From Costus lasius (Eukaryota > Streptophyta > Magnoliopsida > Zingiberales > Costaceae): a stretch of DNA of 64,000 nt. The stretch is taken from the NCBI GenBank assembly GCA_027563935.2, contig CM050450.1, forward strand, positions 11,763,957-11,827,956. Direction: 5' to 3'. Under the pieces are notes generated by a model. That model worked only from the letters and a program-made list of their open reading frames with translations. It ran no database searches and was not told the origin of the DNA. Both the position numbers and the translations under genes were made by a program. Position 1 is the stretch's first letter. Every line of letters starts with the position of its first letter. Shown piece by piece: positions 46,321 to 58,201 of this stretch.

Positions 46321-47729
46321 TTAGTTGGTTTCATTGACATATCTTCAATTCATCCTAGGAGGCACTGCAACTTTTCAAGTTTGATAAATTTATGTGTAGT
46401 AATTTAATGATCTGATTAGCCTTCTTGTTGATAACCCTACATGTCTGATAGATACTGACCCTTTATTTTTCATACTCCTGAAAAGAACAACTTTTATTCT
46501 ACTATTTGGTTTTGTCAGTTTTCTTTATGGACCATTAGATCCTACTCTTTGGCATGGCTACTTTTTGTAAATGAACCAATGGTTGCTATGCTTTCAGTGC
46601 CCGTAACCAGCAACACGTAGCCACATCCATTCCCAGCTAGTTGCATCACCTCTTGTAGCCCACTAGCTGACGACTTTGCCTTAGATCCGTAGTCTCCAGC
46701 AGGCCACTGGAAATTATTTAATCTCACTCTGACGTCAGCAACTCATCCTTTGCAGCTAGCAGCTTTCTTCTAGTGGCACCTTCCTCAGACCTTTAGCAAC
46801 ATTTCTAATTACCCTTTGAGAAAAATTCATTTTAGTTAAAGTAAGATACTATTTTTGGGCTGTGCCTTATGAATCTAAGAATTGCGCAGGTAAAATTTTC
46901 AAAATGTGCATCTTTGAGGACAATCCAGCCGCACCTACCCCAACGCTACACTCCGGACAACGATTAAGCTTGCTATATGATTGTGTGAGTATCATTTGCA
47001 CTTTCTTGTCATTTGATCATTTCGATATGGTTGTATTACCTACTCTTTTCTTCTACTGAGATTTCTATTTGATGTGGTTATATGGAATTATCACTTTACA
47101 CCTATTGACTATGATTGAGCAAATATGATGCCTCACATTTTTCACATTGATATTTGTATTTTTGATGTGTAAAAATTTTATCCACGTATGGTTGTGATAA
47201 TATGCTTTCCTTTATAATGGTCAATGAATGTCTATACATGTCAATGTCTGTGAATGGAGATATGCCTCTTGTGTTGAATTTATTTCTTCAATATATATCT
47301 ACTTGTTGAAATCTTTCATTGATTGTTGCATGAGGTTTTGGGTAGATGTATTATTCAAAGAATGCAATTTAAGAGTGAAACATCTTTCTTGAATAAAATT
47401 AACATATGAGTGTAATTTTTGAATTTATGTTGATTGATTAACCTAGTTGATGTTTAATCTATTTTACTTTTTATTAGGAAAAAAGAATCCAAGATCCAAA
47501 AAGAGAGAATGACTCTCCTACTTGGCATTGCGTAAAATTGGCAATGGTCCCAAAGATAAGGGTTGATGTCTATCACAAGGAAAGAAAGAATAACTCTTCT
47601 CCTTAGCATTGTGTAAAATTAGCAGTGGTACCGAAAATAAGAGTTGAAGTCTAAACAAATGTATCTATGAAAAATCGTTTGACATTAACTCCGCTATCTT
47701 AGGTGAAATTCTTTCTACCAAAAAGATAT
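46321..47729 (+). other. internal remnant of the Athila-like element
   Basis: This lies between the left LTR copy and the nested copia element. An 81-bp direct duplication occupies 47,500-47,660 (AAAGAGAGAATGACTCTCC against AAAGAAAGAATAACTCTTC, both followed by GGCATTG/AGCATTG-GTAAAATT). No gag or pol frame is recognisable, so the coding part has been lost or was never present. Confidence 0.5.
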
Positions 47730-49904
47730 TGTTGGTGTATATGCCCTGAGACCTAATATTGGTCCATCTTTGTACTACATCACTCAGATATTTATATATC
47801 ATTCTGGCATTGTCGTTGTCATTGTTCGTCTACATCTACGTTTATGTATTTACATGATAATGTCCCTAGAGACAGATTGAATCTGTGCTCAAACTATTAT
47901 CCCCAGTCAATGTACCTTAGTGGATACGGGACAGCTATGGTACTTGTGAGACTGGTATGTGGGCTGGTTAGGCACACGGTGCTAACGCAGACACATGGGT
48001 ATATCAGTGGTGGATATACTGGATCGACCCGCTGTGAGGCAATGACTTTGTGCCATGAGTTAACCTCACAAGTGATAGGAGATACATTGATCCTTGGACT
48101 TGAGGTTATTGACTCTTCTATATGGCTAGGGGCATACTTTGATGCAACCTAACGCCTCACCGTAATTGGAAGGTTATAACGGTTATCATTGAGAATGTCA
48201 CAACCCATATATGAAGATCAATGCACAGATAAAGGATTTGCCCCTTCCTATGGGAAGTATGATATCCATGGAACTCCTCTATGGTCTATGACTGAAAGTG
48301 TATGGCCATACCCAGGTAAAGACCTGATTTAGTCATAGCCATGTGATTGGGTAAAAACAAGTGATGACACACTTGGCCAATCGGATATCAGTTCGGCAAA
48401 GGGGCTGTAATGTATTTGTACCTAGTCGCGATGATGGGGATGTCGATGTCGATATCCATTCCGATAACTTGGGTAGCAGCGATACACTGCTAGGTGCCAC
48501 CCACTGCTTGTGGTGCGTTAGGTCAGCACTACCAACGTCAAAGGGACCTACAGGGTCACATACTAAGATACTCAAGTTCTCGTATTGATCGGGAAGCCTT
48601 ATGATCAAGTTATTGGATAACTCGGATCTATTTGGGAGATTTCATCAGCGCCAATGGGCCTGATGAAATGGAAGAAATTCATTGGGGCCAACTTCCATTT
48701 TTGGCATATTGACCAAATTAACCATGGTTAGCTTCATTTGACCTTGGGTTAAGTTGGATTGGATCCAATGGTTTGGTAAAATATGCTTAATGGAGTATGG
48801 GCCATGAGAATGGGCTTAAGGGCAATAGATATATAAATTGGGCCTAAGAACAAAGAGTCCTAATTGCATTAGGAATCCTAATTGAATTAGGATTTGTGCT
48901 TAAGAGGCCTAATATGGTATCTCTAGGCGTGTGGACTTGATCCAAATGCATGGGAAGAAGGATTTCCTTTTAGGAAATATCCTTGGATGTATATGGCAGC
49001 CTCTAGGCGTGTGGCACAAGGCCTTGGGCGAATTAGACTCCTAATTGGATTAGGAGTAGTGCATATGGCATCCACTTGATGATTGAAGTCAATCAAATTG
49101 GATTTGATATGATTTAATCATGCAAACTTCTTATGGAAGGGAATAGGCGCATATAGGGCTGATTATTAATCTACTTAAAGTCCTAATTGGATTAGGACTT
49201 GCGCCCAAACCAAATTAGGCAAATTCTCAAGTTGCTTTGACCTAGTCTTGGCGCATGCATGAGAATTGTGTCTAATTAGGAATTTTTGGGTACATGCGGC
49301 TAATGCTTATTTTGGCAAGAGATAAACGCATGTAATTAAGGGATTTAATCAATTAATTGGATTAAATAAATCCCTAGATTAATGCCCAAACCGCCTCTCC
49401 CCAAACCGCCTCTATGTCCTATAAATAAGACCCCTTGCCGCCCCTCTCAAAGTACTAATTCATTGAAGGCGTGGAGTACTTGAAGGGGCAACAACTTGGA
49501 TATCTCTTCTCTCCTTCTTCCATCAAAGGCCAAAGCTTCTTCTCCTTCCTTCCTCCTTGGAGCAAAGGAGCAAGAAGGCTTGCGACTTCCCCCTCCTCTT
49601 CTTCCCTTGGCGCCACTCCTTCTTGGATCTTCTTCCCGAGGCTAGCACCGGGCGTGGAAGAAGAGAGCTCGAGGCATCCGTGTGTGTGAGACTGTAGAGG
49701 GCGAACACTTTGGCGCCTATCTCAACATCGGCTTCTCCTCTTGCTTCTAAGGTACTTTATATCACATCGTGTCGACCCCCTCGCATGACGATCTTCACTG
49801 GGTTTTTGGGACTGGCCTGTTTCGAGGATATTGCTTCCGCTGTGCAATGTATTTTGTAATGTCTATCTCTGAAAATTGTAAAACATCCCCAGGGTTTCCC
49901 AACA
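47730..49904 (+). repeat. 5' LTR of the Angela-like copia element
   Basis: It runs from TGTTGGTGTATATGCC to TTTCCCAACA. The U5 part (about 49,450-49,750) is C/T-rich with repeated CTTCTTC. A TATA-like TCCTATAAATAAGACC at about 49,418 suits the promoter. Confidence 0.93.
49418..49433 (+). promoter_or_regulatory. TATA-like box in the 5' LTR
   Basis: CCTATAAATAAGACCC is followed by GC-containing text about 30 bases on. The same sequence stands in the 3' LTR near 56,700. Position about 490 bp before the LTR end is plausible for U3/R. Confidence 0.5.
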
Positions 49905-49905
49905 G

Positions 49906-49920
49906 TGGTATCAGAGGGAC
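49906..49920 (+). promoter_or_regulatory. primer binding site, initiator-Met tRNA type
   Basis: TGGTATCAGAGGGAC lies one base after the LTR. TGGTATCAGAG is the canonical plant copia primer site. Confidence 0.9.
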
Positions 49921-51440
49921 TTGCGGGCCTCGAACGATGTTTCTTTCATGCTTTTCCATGCTCACATGCCATATTTTAATTTTCGTAAATTGCATGATGT
50001 ATGGCGCATGATTTTTCTAAATAGAAAAATTAGGGTTTCTTGTTCCTATCCTCTATTCAATCTCTTTTGGATTTTTGGATTATTTTTCTTGATTGATTTA
50101 AGATCAAAGGCGCACATAGTTTTGTCAAGTAGGACGGGCATTGTGTCTTTGGACTGGCCGAGTCTCTTGATCTGACAAAATTGCCAGCCGATAGGATATA
50201 TGAAATTGTCATGAAAAATTAATTGCAAATAACAAAAAGATTTGTGATAAGAAGATGAGGAAAAGAGACTTGTTTTATGAAAAAAATAAAATTTCAGATT
50301 TTATGTTTTTCATGAGCATGTAGAATTGCATGAGTAAGTACCTTGATTGTGCATGATGTTGTGATCATGAGTCAAGCCCCTTTGCATGCCTGTGATGTAT
50401 CTTTGTGCGGCCTGCATGCCATATTTTTCTTTTATTTTGTAAAATTCAAGATGAAGATAGGGGGCGCACTCAACATCACACTTGGCGCATGCTTGGTGGC
50501 TCATCCTTGCTTGATGGCGCAACGTGCATACAAGATGGCACATGCTTGCTTGGTGGCGCAACAAAGCATAGCCGAGCCTTAGGGCTTGTGAGCTAGCCTT
50601 CTTGGCCCTTGCAAGGTGGCAGCTTACAGTTAGAGGACCTTGGAGCCAACCTTAAAGTTCAAGCTAGAGGTCAGCTAGGTTAGGTCTTGGGGGCTTGAGT
50701 CCTAGGTCAAGAGTTGAATCTCCTTTGGCATGGGTAGGTTCAATGTCTTGAATAGGCTATGATCACATCATCCTTTTACTACTTTCTATATCTGCAAAGC
50801 ATGCCTGTGATGTTTTATCGTTATGTTATCACTATAGGATTGCATGCCTGTAATGCTAGACATAAGATAAAACTGAATTGATGAGACCTCAAAAACCCTC
50901 ATTCAAAATATCAAGTCTAGTAGCCTTCTAATGCGTAGCCCTCATCAAGCTATCAATCAGTGGTGTTGTGAACTGTTTCCCACCCTCGTGGGACACACCC
51001 ACTTATCTTTAGAAGGTGTGTGGTTAATGGTTTCCCTAGTCCATTTTAACCGGGTGCTCCTTCGCAAGGAAACTCATTGGCCCTGGGCATAACAATTAGG
51101 GATGGACTTGACTAGATTTTCAAATGTGCAGGGCACATGATGAAACTCTAGAGGCATTGTTGAGAGTTTAGGGTTTTATGCTGTATCCAGCCCTCGCTGG
51201 ACATGAAATGCCTAGACTGTCTCAATAAGGGGAATTGCTTAGAGCAATCGGCCGGCGTGCCCACCTTAGGAAGCATGAGTCACTTTGTGCATCTCATCCC
51301 ACCCTCGTGGGACGCGAAGCCCTATATGGAATGAGGATCCCATCTCACTAGGAAATCTAAGATTTCCCCATTGACTTTGTGGGTTGTCAATTCGATTAAA
51401 ATAGTGGGAGCCATGGTCATTTAAAACAAGTCCAGTTTAA
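49921..51440 (+). other. untranslated leader of the Angela-like element
   Basis: No frame longer than about 85 codons is present. Near 50,470-50,560, words such as GGCGCATGCTTGGTGGC recur in an imperfect local duplication. CCCACCCTCGTGGGAC recurs at about 50,979 and 51,299. It is presumably packaging/leader sequence. Confidence 0.6.
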
Positions 51441-51494
51441 ATGACTCGAAGTAGTACTAATCTGCTATTTCTTGGTTGTTGTAGAACAATAGCT

Positions 51495-51890
51495 ATGAAC
51501 AATAGCAGTTGGTCACTACGATCTACCCTGGAAAGGGATAAGTTGGTTGGATCCAACTTACTGGATTGGTATATGAACTTAAGAATTGTGCTCAAGCTCG
51601 AGAGGAAGCTCTATGTCCTTGAGCAGCCTATTCCCGAGCCATTTCCATGCTCGGCCTCAGCGGCTGAGAAGGATGCTTATGATAAATATTAGGCTAATAC
51701 TTTGGAGGTTACAAAATTGATGCTAACCAACATATCGCCCGTGTTTCGAGGGCAATATGAATTAAAGAGTGCTTCTGAGATTATCTCTAATCTAAAGCAG
51801 CTCTTTGATGAATTGGTTGAGCTCAACCCTCCTAAAGTAGACATTTAGTGTGTTGAGCCGAAAGGCTTAACCAAAGGAACTGAAATCAAA
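51495..51890 (+). pseudogene. gag of the Angela-like element, broken
   Basis: ATG 51,495 opens the conserved copia gag start (MNNSSWSLRS, GSNLLDWYMNLRIVLKLE, KLYVLEQPIP). A TAG stops the frame at about 51,690, but the same frame continues (VTKLMLTNISPVFRGQYE, LKQLFDELVE). After PPKVDI a stop and an apparent deletion jump towards the nucleocapsid region. The protein would form the virus-like particle; this copy cannot make it. Confidence 0.8.
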
Positions 51891-51891
51891 G

Positions 51892-52674
51892 ATGGAAAGG
51901 ATCAGGAATAATAGGTGCTATTCATGTGGAGGGCCACCTCACATGATGAAGGACATGATGCAACTTCAGAATGAGGAGAAGAAAGGCAAGGCCTTGTCTT
52001 CATGCTCAGGTATTTATGTTACCGAAGTCAACCTATCTACTTCTATGACATGGGTATTGGATACCGCATGTAGAGCTCATATTTGTACAAATATGCTTGG
52101 GCTTAAGAAAAGTAGATTGGTACAGGCTGGAGGGAATGACCTACGAATTGGAAATGGGGCACAAGTTGCTGCTGTTGCTGTAGGAGTTTTGACTCTCTCC
52201 CTGCTTTCTAGACTTCAGTTAGAGCTAGACAATTGCTATTATGTACCTTCTCTTACAAAAAATATTGTATCCATTCCTTGCTTGGCAAAGAAAGGATTTA
52301 AGTTTAAAATAAATGAGAACTCCTGTTCTTTTTCATTTGCAAATATGTTTTATGGGAAGGGTACTTTATGCAATGGTCTATATGTCTTGGACATGAATAG
52401 CTCTATTTGTAACATAAATGGTAATAGGACCAAACTGAGTGGTTCAGTTGGTGCTTTCCTATGGCATTATCGATTAGCTCATATAAACAAGAATCGTATC
52501 GAACAACTCCATGCAAATGGGTTGTTAGATTCAAGTTCTTTGGAGGAATTTGATACATGTGAACCTTGTTTATTAGGGAAGATGACAAAGACACCCTTCA
52601 CCAAGACTAGTGAGAGGGTAGGAGGTTTGTTGGATCTCATACATACTGATGTGTGTGGGTCATCCAATAAATAA
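51892..52674 (+). pseudogene. nucleocapsid knuckle, protease, pre-integrase, integrase start
   Basis: This open segment of 260 residues contains, in order, a decayed CCHC knuckle (CYSCGGPPHMMKD, last Cys lost), protease (WVLDTACRAHIC, where DTG has become DTA, with the flap-like LRIGNGAQV), the H/C zinc finger (LWHYRLAHINKN, then CEPCLLGKM) and the integrase start (DLIHTDVCGS). It ends at TAA 52,672. The frame continues beyond (GGHNYFITFTDNFSRYGYVY). Confidence 0.88.
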
Positions 52675-53225
52675 GCCAGAGGAGGACACAACTACTTCAT
52701 CACATTTACTGATAACTTCAGTAGATATGGTTATGTCTACTTATTAAGGCATAAACCTGAATCCTTTGAGAAATTCAAGGAGTTCAAGAATGAAGTAGAG
52801 AACCAGCTTGGTAGATCCATTAAAGCTCTTCGATAAGAACATGGTGGAGAGTACCTGAGCGCTGAGTTCTTCGACTGTCTGAGGGAGTGTGGGACTTTAT
52901 CCCAACTCACTCCTCCTGGAACACCTCATTGGAAAGGTGTGTCTGAGAGGAGAAATCAAATCTTGTTCGACATGGTTCGGTCGATGATGAGTCATGCAAC
53001 TCTACCACACTCATTCTAGGGTTTTTGCATATAAGACAACTTCTCTTATACTGAATAACGTTCCATCTAAGAATATCTCCAAGATACCATACGAGGTATG
53101 GAGTAGGAGACTAAATGTGTTTTTGTGGACTATCCTAAGAATTTAAGGGTTACTACTTCTATATTCCCACCGAGAACAAAGTCTTTGTTGCTCGGAGTGC
53201 TGTCTTTCTAGAGAAAGAATTTCTC
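52675..53225 (+). pseudogene. integrase core and C-terminus, broken
   Basis: The text reads YFITFTDNFSRYGYVYLL, KEFKNEVENQLG, then LR-stop-EHGGEY where SDRGGEY is usual, so the second catalytic Asp is Glu and a stop stands beside it. Next come GVSERRNQ (Glu kept) and DMVRSMMSHATLP. Several stops and frameshifts follow (near 53,020-53,120) before YPKNLRVTT and the integrase end. Confidence 0.8.
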
Positions 53226-54262
53226 ATGAAAGAAGTCAGTAGGAGGAAGTTTGACTTAGATGAGGTACAAGTACAACCACAAGACAAAGAGATGGAACCT
53301 GAGCCGCTTGCACTGGTTGCTAGGCAACCTAAGGCTCAGACACAGGTTCCATGTAGGTCTGGGAGGATTCGTCGTGCACCTGAGAGGTATGGGTCGCTGC
53401 CGACCCAACACGACGGGATCTTCATCATTGAGGATGAACCCAAGACCTATGATGAGGCGGTCAGTGGACCGGACTCCGAGAGATGGCTTGAGGCCATGAG
53501 ATCTGAGATGGATTGCATGTCGGCTAACCAAGTCTAGGATTTGGTTGAGCTACCTGATGGGGTAAAACCCATAGGGTGTAAATGAGTCTTCAAAAGGAAG
53601 ACTGACATGGATGGCAACATAGTTACCTTTAAGGGTAGACTAGTATCTAAATGATTTAGACAGGCCCACGAGGTGGACTATGATGAAACCTTCTCGCCAG
53701 TTGCCATGATAAAATCCATTCGGATTCTGCTTGCTATAGCTGCATATCACGACTATGAGATATGGCAGATGGATGTTAAGACAGCATTCCTTAATGGGAA
53801 GCTGATAGAGGATGTGTATACGGCATAACCTGATGGCTTCATCCATCCTACAGATGCTAATAAGGTCTGCAGGCTAAAAAAAATCCATTTATGGATTGAA
53901 GCAGGCATCTCGAAGTTGGAATCTTCGGTTTGATGAAGCTATGAGAGATTATGGCTTTATCAAAAGTGAAGATGACACCTGTGTATATAGAAAATTCAGT
54001 GGGAGCTTGATGACTTTTCTAGTCTTGTATGTTGATGACATACTGCTCATCAAAAATGACATCCCTAATCTTCAGTCTGTGAAGACATGGTTGGGGAAGT
54101 GTTTCGAGATGAAGGACTTAGGGGAGGCTGCCTATGACCTAGGCGTGAGGATCTACTGGGATAGATCCAAGAGGCTCCTGGCCCTGAATCAAAGTACATA
54201 CATTGATAGGTCCTGGAGAGGTTCAACTTGGAGCAATCCAAGAAAGGATACCTTCCAGTGAG
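53226..54262 (+). pseudogene. linker and reverse transcriptase
   Basis: A linker (QPKAQTQVPCRSGRIRRAPERYG) leads to RT. Its blocks are WLEAMRSEMDCMSANQV, VDYDETFSPVAM, IWQMDVKTAFLNGKL and, after a one-base disruption near 53,880, SRSWNLRFDEAM and the catalytic LYVDDILL near 54,030. TAG/TGA/TAA codons at 53,535, 53,583, 53,652 and 53,827 interrupt it; most fit C-to-T or G-to-A changes of Trp, Arg or Gln codons. Confidence 0.85.
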
Positions 54263-54995
54263 ACATGACCTTACTTTCTGAAAGAGCCAGTGTTCCGCCA
54301 CACAGGTTGAGAGGGATGACATGGGTCGAGTGCCCTATGCTTCGGTAGTAGGTTCGATCATGTTTGCAATGCTCTGTACTAGACCAGATGTGGCTTATGC
54401 TGTGAGCATAACCAGTCAATACCAATCCAATCCAGGTCTGCAGCACTAGGTGGCTGTAAAGAATATCCTTGAGTATCCTAAATAAGGACTAAGGATTTGT
54501 TCTTGGTCTATGGGAGACAAGAAGAGCCCAGTGTTCAGGGCTACACTGGCGCATCATTCCAGTCAGACCGATCGCAGACAGACTATGTGTTCAGATTAAG
54601 TGGACGTGCTGTGAGCTGGAGAGCTCTGAGCAGTCCATTATAGCTAACCCTACAACCGAGGCTGAGTATGTGGCCGCTTCTGAGGCAGCCAAAGAAGCTG
54701 TTTGGATAAGGAAGTTCATATCTGAACTTCAGGTGGTTCCATGTGCAGTGAATCTCATTGAGCTCTATTTTAGCTTTAATGAGGAATTGCACAAGCTAAG
54801 AAACCACGGTCTCATTAAAGGTCTAAACACATACTCAGGAGATTTCACCTGATCAGAGAGATCAGGGTGATGCCAAGATTAGCAGAGTTGACACAGAGAA
54901 CAATCTGGTAGACCCACTAACCAAGGCTTTGGCGCACCAGAAGCATGATGGTCATACTAGAGATATGGGGTTGAGGTTCCTCAACCTCTAGGTCT
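54263..54995 (+). pseudogene. RT end and RNase H of the Angela-like element
   Basis: The text continues VPYASVVGSIMFAMLCTRPDVAYA (frame-shifted in part). After deletions comes the RNase H end EAEYVAASEAAKEAVWIRKF and residues near AKINRVDTENNLVDPLTKAL, the usual copia C-terminus. At least three frameshifts are needed to read it. Confidence 0.8.
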
Positions 54996-55000
54996 TAGTG

Positions 55001-55012
55001 CAAGTGGGAGAT
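55001..55012 (+). promoter_or_regulatory. polypurine tract of the Angela-like element
   Basis: CAAGTGGGAGAT lies immediately before the 3' LTR start TGTTGG. AGTGGGAGAT is the usual form in this copia group. Confidence 0.85.
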
Positions 55013-57188
55013 TGTTGGTGTATATGCCCTGAGACCTAATATTGGTCCATCTTTGTACTACATCACTCAGATATTTATATATCATTCTGGCATTGTCGTT
55101 ATCATTGTTCGTCTACATCTACGTTTATGTACTTACATGATAATGTCCCTAGAGACAGATTGGATATGTGCTCAAACTATTATCCCCAGTCAATGTACCT
55201 TAGTGGATACGGGACAACTATGGTACTTGTGAGACTGGTATGTGGGCTGGTTAGGCACACGGTGCTAACGCAGACACATGGGTATATCAGTGGTGGATAT
55301 ACTGGATCAACCCGCTGTGAGGCAATGACTTTGTGTCATGAGTTAACCTCACAAGTGATAGGAGATACATTGATCCTTGGACTCGAGGTTATTGACTCTT
55401 CTATATGGCTAGGGGCATGCTTTGATGCAACCTAACGCCTCACCGTAATTGGGAGGTTATAACGGTTATCATTGAGTATGTCACAACCCATATATGAAGA
55501 TCAATGCACAGATAAAAGATTTGCCCCTTCCTATGGGAAGTATGATATCCATGGAGCTCCTCTATGGTCTATGACTGAAAGTGTATGGCCATACCCAGGT
55601 GAAGACCTGATTTAGTCATAGCCATGTGATTGGGTAAAAACAAGTGATGGCACACTTGGCCAATCGGATATCAGTTCGGCAAAGGGACTGTAATGTATTT
55701 GTACCTAGTCGCGATGATGGGGATGTCGATGTCGATATCCATTCCGATGACTTGGGTAGCAGCGATACACTGCTAGGTGCCACCCATTGCTTGTGGTGAC
55801 GTTAGGTCAGCACTACCAACGTCAAAGGGACCTACAGGGTCACACACCAAGATACTCAAGTTCTCGTATTGATCGGGAAGCCTTATGATCAAGTTATTGG
55901 ATAACTCGGATCTATTTGGGAGATTTCATCAGCGCCAATGGGCCTGATGAAATGGAAGAAATTCATTGGGGCCAACTTCCATTTTTGGCATATTGACCAA
56001 ATTAACCATGGTTAGCTTCATTTGACCTTGGGTTAAGTTGGATTGGATCCAATGGTTTGGTTAAATATGCTTAATGGAGTATGGGCCATGAGAATGGGCT
56101 TAAGGGCGATAGAGATATAAATTGGGCCTAAGAACAAAGAGTCCTAATTGGATTAGGAATCCTAATTGAATCAGGATTTGTGCTTAAGAGGCCTAATATG
56201 GTATCTCTAGGCGTGTGGACTTGATCCAAACGCATGGGAAGAAAGATTTCCTTTTAGGAAATATCCTTGGATGTATATGGCAGCCTCTAGGCGTGTGGCA
56301 CAAGGCCTTGGGCGAATTAGACTCTTAATTGGATTAGGAGTAGTGCATATGGCATCCACTTGATGATTGAAGTTAATCAAATTGAAATTGATATGATTTA
56401 ATCATGCAAGCTTCTTATGAAAGGGAATAGGTGCATATAGGGCTGATTATTAATCTACTTAAAGTCCTAATTGGACTAGGACTTGCGCACAAACCAAATT
56501 AGGCAAATTCTCAAGTTGCTTTGGCCTAGTCTTGGCGCATGCATGAGAATTGTGTCTAATTAGGAATTTTTGGGTACATGCGGCTAATGCTTATTTTGGA
56601 AAGAGATAAGCGCATGTAATTAAGGGATTTAATCAATTAATTGGATTAAATAAATCCCTAGATTAATGCTCTAACCGCCTCTCCCCAAACCGCTTCTATG
56701 TCCTATAAATAAGACCCCTTGCTGCCCCTCTCAAAGTACTAATTCCTTGAAGGCGTGGAGTATTTGAAGGGGCGACAACTTGGAGATCTCTTCTCTCCTT
56801 CTTCCATCAAAGGCTGAAGCTTCTTCTCCTTCCTTCCTCCTTGGAGCAAAGGAGCAAGAAGGCTTGCGACTTCCCCCTCCTCTTCTTCCCTTGGCGCCAC
56901 TCCTTCTTGGATCTTCTTCCCGAGGCTAGCACCGGGCGTGGAAGAAGAGAGCTCGAGGCATCCGTGTGTGTGAGACTGCGGAGGGCGAACACTTGGGCGC
57001 CTATCTCGACATCGGCTTCTCCTCTTGCTTCTAAGGTACTTTCTATCACATCGTGTCGACCCCCTCGCATGACGATCTTCACTGGGTTTTTGGGACTGGC
57101 CTGTTTCGGGGATATTGCTTTCGCTGTGCAATGTATTTTGTAATGTCTATCTCTGAAAATTGCAAAATATCCCTGGGGTTCCCCAACA
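55013..57188 (+). repeat. 3' LTR of the Angela-like copia element
   Basis: This is a near-identical copy of 47,730-49,904, beginning TGTTGGTG and ending CCCCAACA, followed by the GATAT target duplication. Confidence 0.93.
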
Positions 57189-57193
57189 GATAT

Positions 57194-57621
57194 GAGTTCT
57201 ATTATATCGGCTATATGATTGATGTACTCTAAATTCGTCACAAGAAAAGGTGGTAATCGATTTAAAGAATGTCAAAGATGAAAAAAGAGAGAATTTTGAA
57301 TGAAAAAGATTTGGAGATCATATTTCTGTAAACAAAAGTATTATAGATTTTGACTGAAAACTTGGGTTAATTCATGAGATTGAGATTCTATTTATTATAC
57401 AACTTGTGAAATTTTATTTGGATAAGATGTAAATCTTAAAGATTAATTTCTGAGGATGATGTATTTATTTGAGATTTTATGTAGCATTTGATGGAATTTT
57501 TTATGAGTGATTATATTTTAGAAATTTATTTTTCTTAAGATAGCATATTTTCCATACTCAGCATTGTTCTTTATCCAATTTATTTGCTTGAGGATAAGCA
57601 AAGTTTGAGCCTTATGTATTT
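57194..57621 (+). other. 3' internal end of the Athila-like element
   Basis: This continues 46,321-47,729 on the other side of the copia insertion. GCTTGAGGATAAGCAAAGTT at about 57,585 is a conserved word just before the polypurine tract in many plant gypsy elements. Here the polypurine tract itself is decayed. Confidence 0.55.
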
Positions 57622-58201
57622 TGATAACACAAAAATTTATAGTATATTTTATATCAATTGCCGAGATTTTTTGAGTCATATTTATGCTCTTTTGCTTATT
57701 TTTAAGTCTTCTTTGTTAAAAACTTTGGAATCTACATATTTTCTTGTTTTTGATCAATTTCAGGCAAAAAGGACTCAATTTCAAAGGATTTTGAAAGATC
57801 TCAGTACACCAATGGATTTCAGAAGTCGAGACAAAGTCACACTCCAAATTTCATGCGAATCGGAGCAAGTTTGAAAATTACACCACGCCTATGCTTTTTA
57901 TCAAGGTCCGTAATTTCTGCCCAAATTACGGCAAGGGTGTGCTTTTTATTAGGGCCCATAATTTCTGCCCCGAAATACACAAAACAAATTATGGCAGGGC
58001 TGTAATTATTATTACGGCAGTAATTATCCCAGAATAAGTCATAGAACAAATTACAGCAGTGCCCTGATAAAAATTACGGCTGTAATCATAACATGCGCCC
58101 GAGTCTTATGCCACCTCAAAACTCCAATTTTTGCGAAGCCAAATTAGAGAGATCTAGGGCACCATTTCAAAATCTAAAAGTAGGGGATCGTTCTATAAAT
58201 C

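Larger units (their letters stand above)
47730..57188 (+). mobile_element. full-length Ty1/copia retrotransposon, Angela-like, coding-defective
   Basis: The element is 9,459 bp: 2,175-bp and 2,176-bp LTRs, primer site, a 1.6-kb leader, decayed gag-pol, and a polypurine tract. The target duplication GATAT is perfect (47,725-47,729 and 57,189-57,193). The LTRs differ at only about 20 positions in the first 870 bp by eye. It is inserted in the 3' internal part of the Athila-like relic. The Angela/BARE-like placement is inferred from the long LTRs and the RT text LYVDDILLIKNDIP. Confidence 0.93.

Noticed and set aside
47844..48152. 102-codon frame, repeated nearly identically at 55,127-55,435
   Set aside because: Both lie at the same place in the two LTRs of one copia element. 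The duplication is the LTR, not a gene pair.
56739..57241. 130- and 144-codon minus-strand frames
   Set aside because: They are antisense to the C/T-rich U5 of the 3' LTR and arise from composition.
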